In this document: piece by piece, positions 14,119-14,578 of the stretch | Layout of the letters: each line of letters begins with the position of its first letter | Position numbering within the stretch: the stretch's first letter is position 1 | Assembly: GCA_036558265.1 (NCBI GenBank) | Contig: DATBFY010000719.1 | Span: 1-14,578 of the forward strand | Direction of reading: 5' to 3' | DNA from: RYN-433 sp036558265 | GTDB taxonomy: Bacteria; Planctomycetota; Phycisphaerae; Tepidisphaerales; Tepidisphaeraceae | DNA length: 14,578 nt | Position numbers and translations under genes: made by a program | The notes under the pieces: generated by a model | What the model saw: the letters and a program-made list of their open reading frames with translations, nothing else | What the model was told of the DNA's origin: nothing | Database searches by the model: none

Positions 14119-14578
14119 TCATCTCCGAGGTGTCGCTCCGTTGACACGCGTGGTCGGCCGGGTGACGGCGCGGCTTTCCCCGCGCTTGCCCAGGGTCAGG
14201 GGGAGTTCGAGGTAGGTTTCGCCACGGCGGAGCTTCAGGACGACGCTGTCGCCCGGCTTGAACTCCTTTAAGAGCGGCATGAGGGACTGCTGGTCGCGCA
14301 CGTCCAGGTCGTTGAGGCCCACCACGACGTCGCCGACCTTGATGCCGGCGGTGTCGGCGGGGCCGCGGGTGACGACCAGTTCGATCTTCAGCCCGTCATT
14401 GCCCTGCGCGAACTGCACGCCCAGGAACGGACCGTCCGGGCCGGTGTTGAACGCTGGGGGCGTGCGCTTGACCATCCAGGCCTGCCAGTCACGCTCGAAG
14501 TCGTGCAACGACCGCCCGGTCACCTGTTCGAGCGTGGCACGCCCCGTCGGATCGTGGGCGAAGTTGGCCTTGAAGGCG
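14119..14578 (-). CDS. PDZ-domain protein, probably C-terminus of a peptidase-MA-like (gluzincin) enzyme; 5' end beyond the window
   Basis: The frame reads to a TGA at 14119-14121 and stays open to the right edge, so the start is outside. The first visible residues (AFKANFAHDPTGRATLEQ, then a GTG-encoded Val and TGRSLHDFERDWQAWM) resemble the tail of the peptidase-MA/DUF1570-type metallopeptidase domain found before a PDZ domain in planctomycete proteins. A PDZ domain follows: GPFLGVQFAQ, IELVVTRGPADTAGIKVGDVVVGLND, SLMPLLKEFKPGDSVVLKLRRG. PDZ domains bind C-terminal peptides and often present substrates to proteases. The zinc-binding HExxH would lie outside the window and is not seen. A GTG at 14521-14523 could be mistaken for the start, but the homologous-looking sequence continues upstream of it. 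Confidence 0.75.
   Translation of the reverse strand, partial: AFKANFAHDPTGRATLEQVTGRSLHDFERDWQAWMVKRTPPAFNTGPDGPFLGVQFAQGNDGLKIELVVTRGPADTAGIKVGDVVVGLNDLDVRDQQSLMPLLKEFKPGDSVVLKLRRGETYLELPLTLGKRGESRAVTRPTTRVNGATPRR

Overview
The window is GC-rich, densely coding bacterial DNA that most likely comes from a planctomycete, probably class Phycisphaerae (Tepidisphaera-like). This assignment is inference. It rests on two secreted proteins with the planctomycete LEPR-XLL-type N-terminal motif (ESVESRVMLSA and ESLESRMLLAA), on an SGNH hydrolase of the 'FIGNT.VERDQ' type common in the PVC group, and on the wealth of exported proteins. Nothing in the sequence looks like a phage, insertion sequence, integron or CRISPR array.

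Layout. On the minus strand at the left edge are a truncated SGNH/GDSL-type secreted hydrolase (1-414) and, 37 bp upstream of it, a SAM-dependent methyltransferase with a regulatory domain and a winged-helix-like C-terminus (452-2008). Divergent from these is the dominant gene of the window (2277-6896, plus strand). It encodes a 1539-residue protein with an LEPR-XLL-type N-terminus, exactly six tandem Hcp domains (the type VI secretion tube family), a PKD domain, two Ig-like domains and a GGGxIxSPAGA C-terminal domain. Convergent to it is a secreted TIM-barrel glycoside hydrolase (6922-8730, minus), preceded on the same strand by a tRNA-Val(UAC) gene (8782-8855) with its own promoter candidate. 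On the plus strand follow a Cys-free secreted protein of unknown function (9044-10738) with a rho-independent terminator, a tRNA-like relic (10807-10901, minus), a secreted alpha/beta-hydrolase with a TPR-like tail (10903-12303), and an LEPR-XLL seven-bladed beta-propeller protein (12441-13937). A 101-bp nested inverted repeat (14008-14108) separates the propeller gene from a convergent, truncated PDZ-containing protein (14119 to the right edge).

The most unusual object is the six-Hcp protein. Hcp normally assembles as a ring of six separate subunits. Here one chain carries six Hcp domains at an almost constant 174-residue pitch, in an alternating A-B-A-B-A-B pattern. The last domain lacks the final C-terminal strand that the other five have, and a spare copy of that strand sits just before the first domain. 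Together this predicts a covalent, closed, single-chain pseudo-hexameric Hcp ring displayed outside the cytoplasm. No sheath, baseplate, VgrG or ClpV gene accompanies it here.

Functionally the window is an envelope and extracellular set: two hydrolases, one glycosidase, a surface propeller and the Hcp-ring protein. Apart from the closely spaced methyltransferase-SGNH pair, the genes look individually transcribed rather than organised as one operon.
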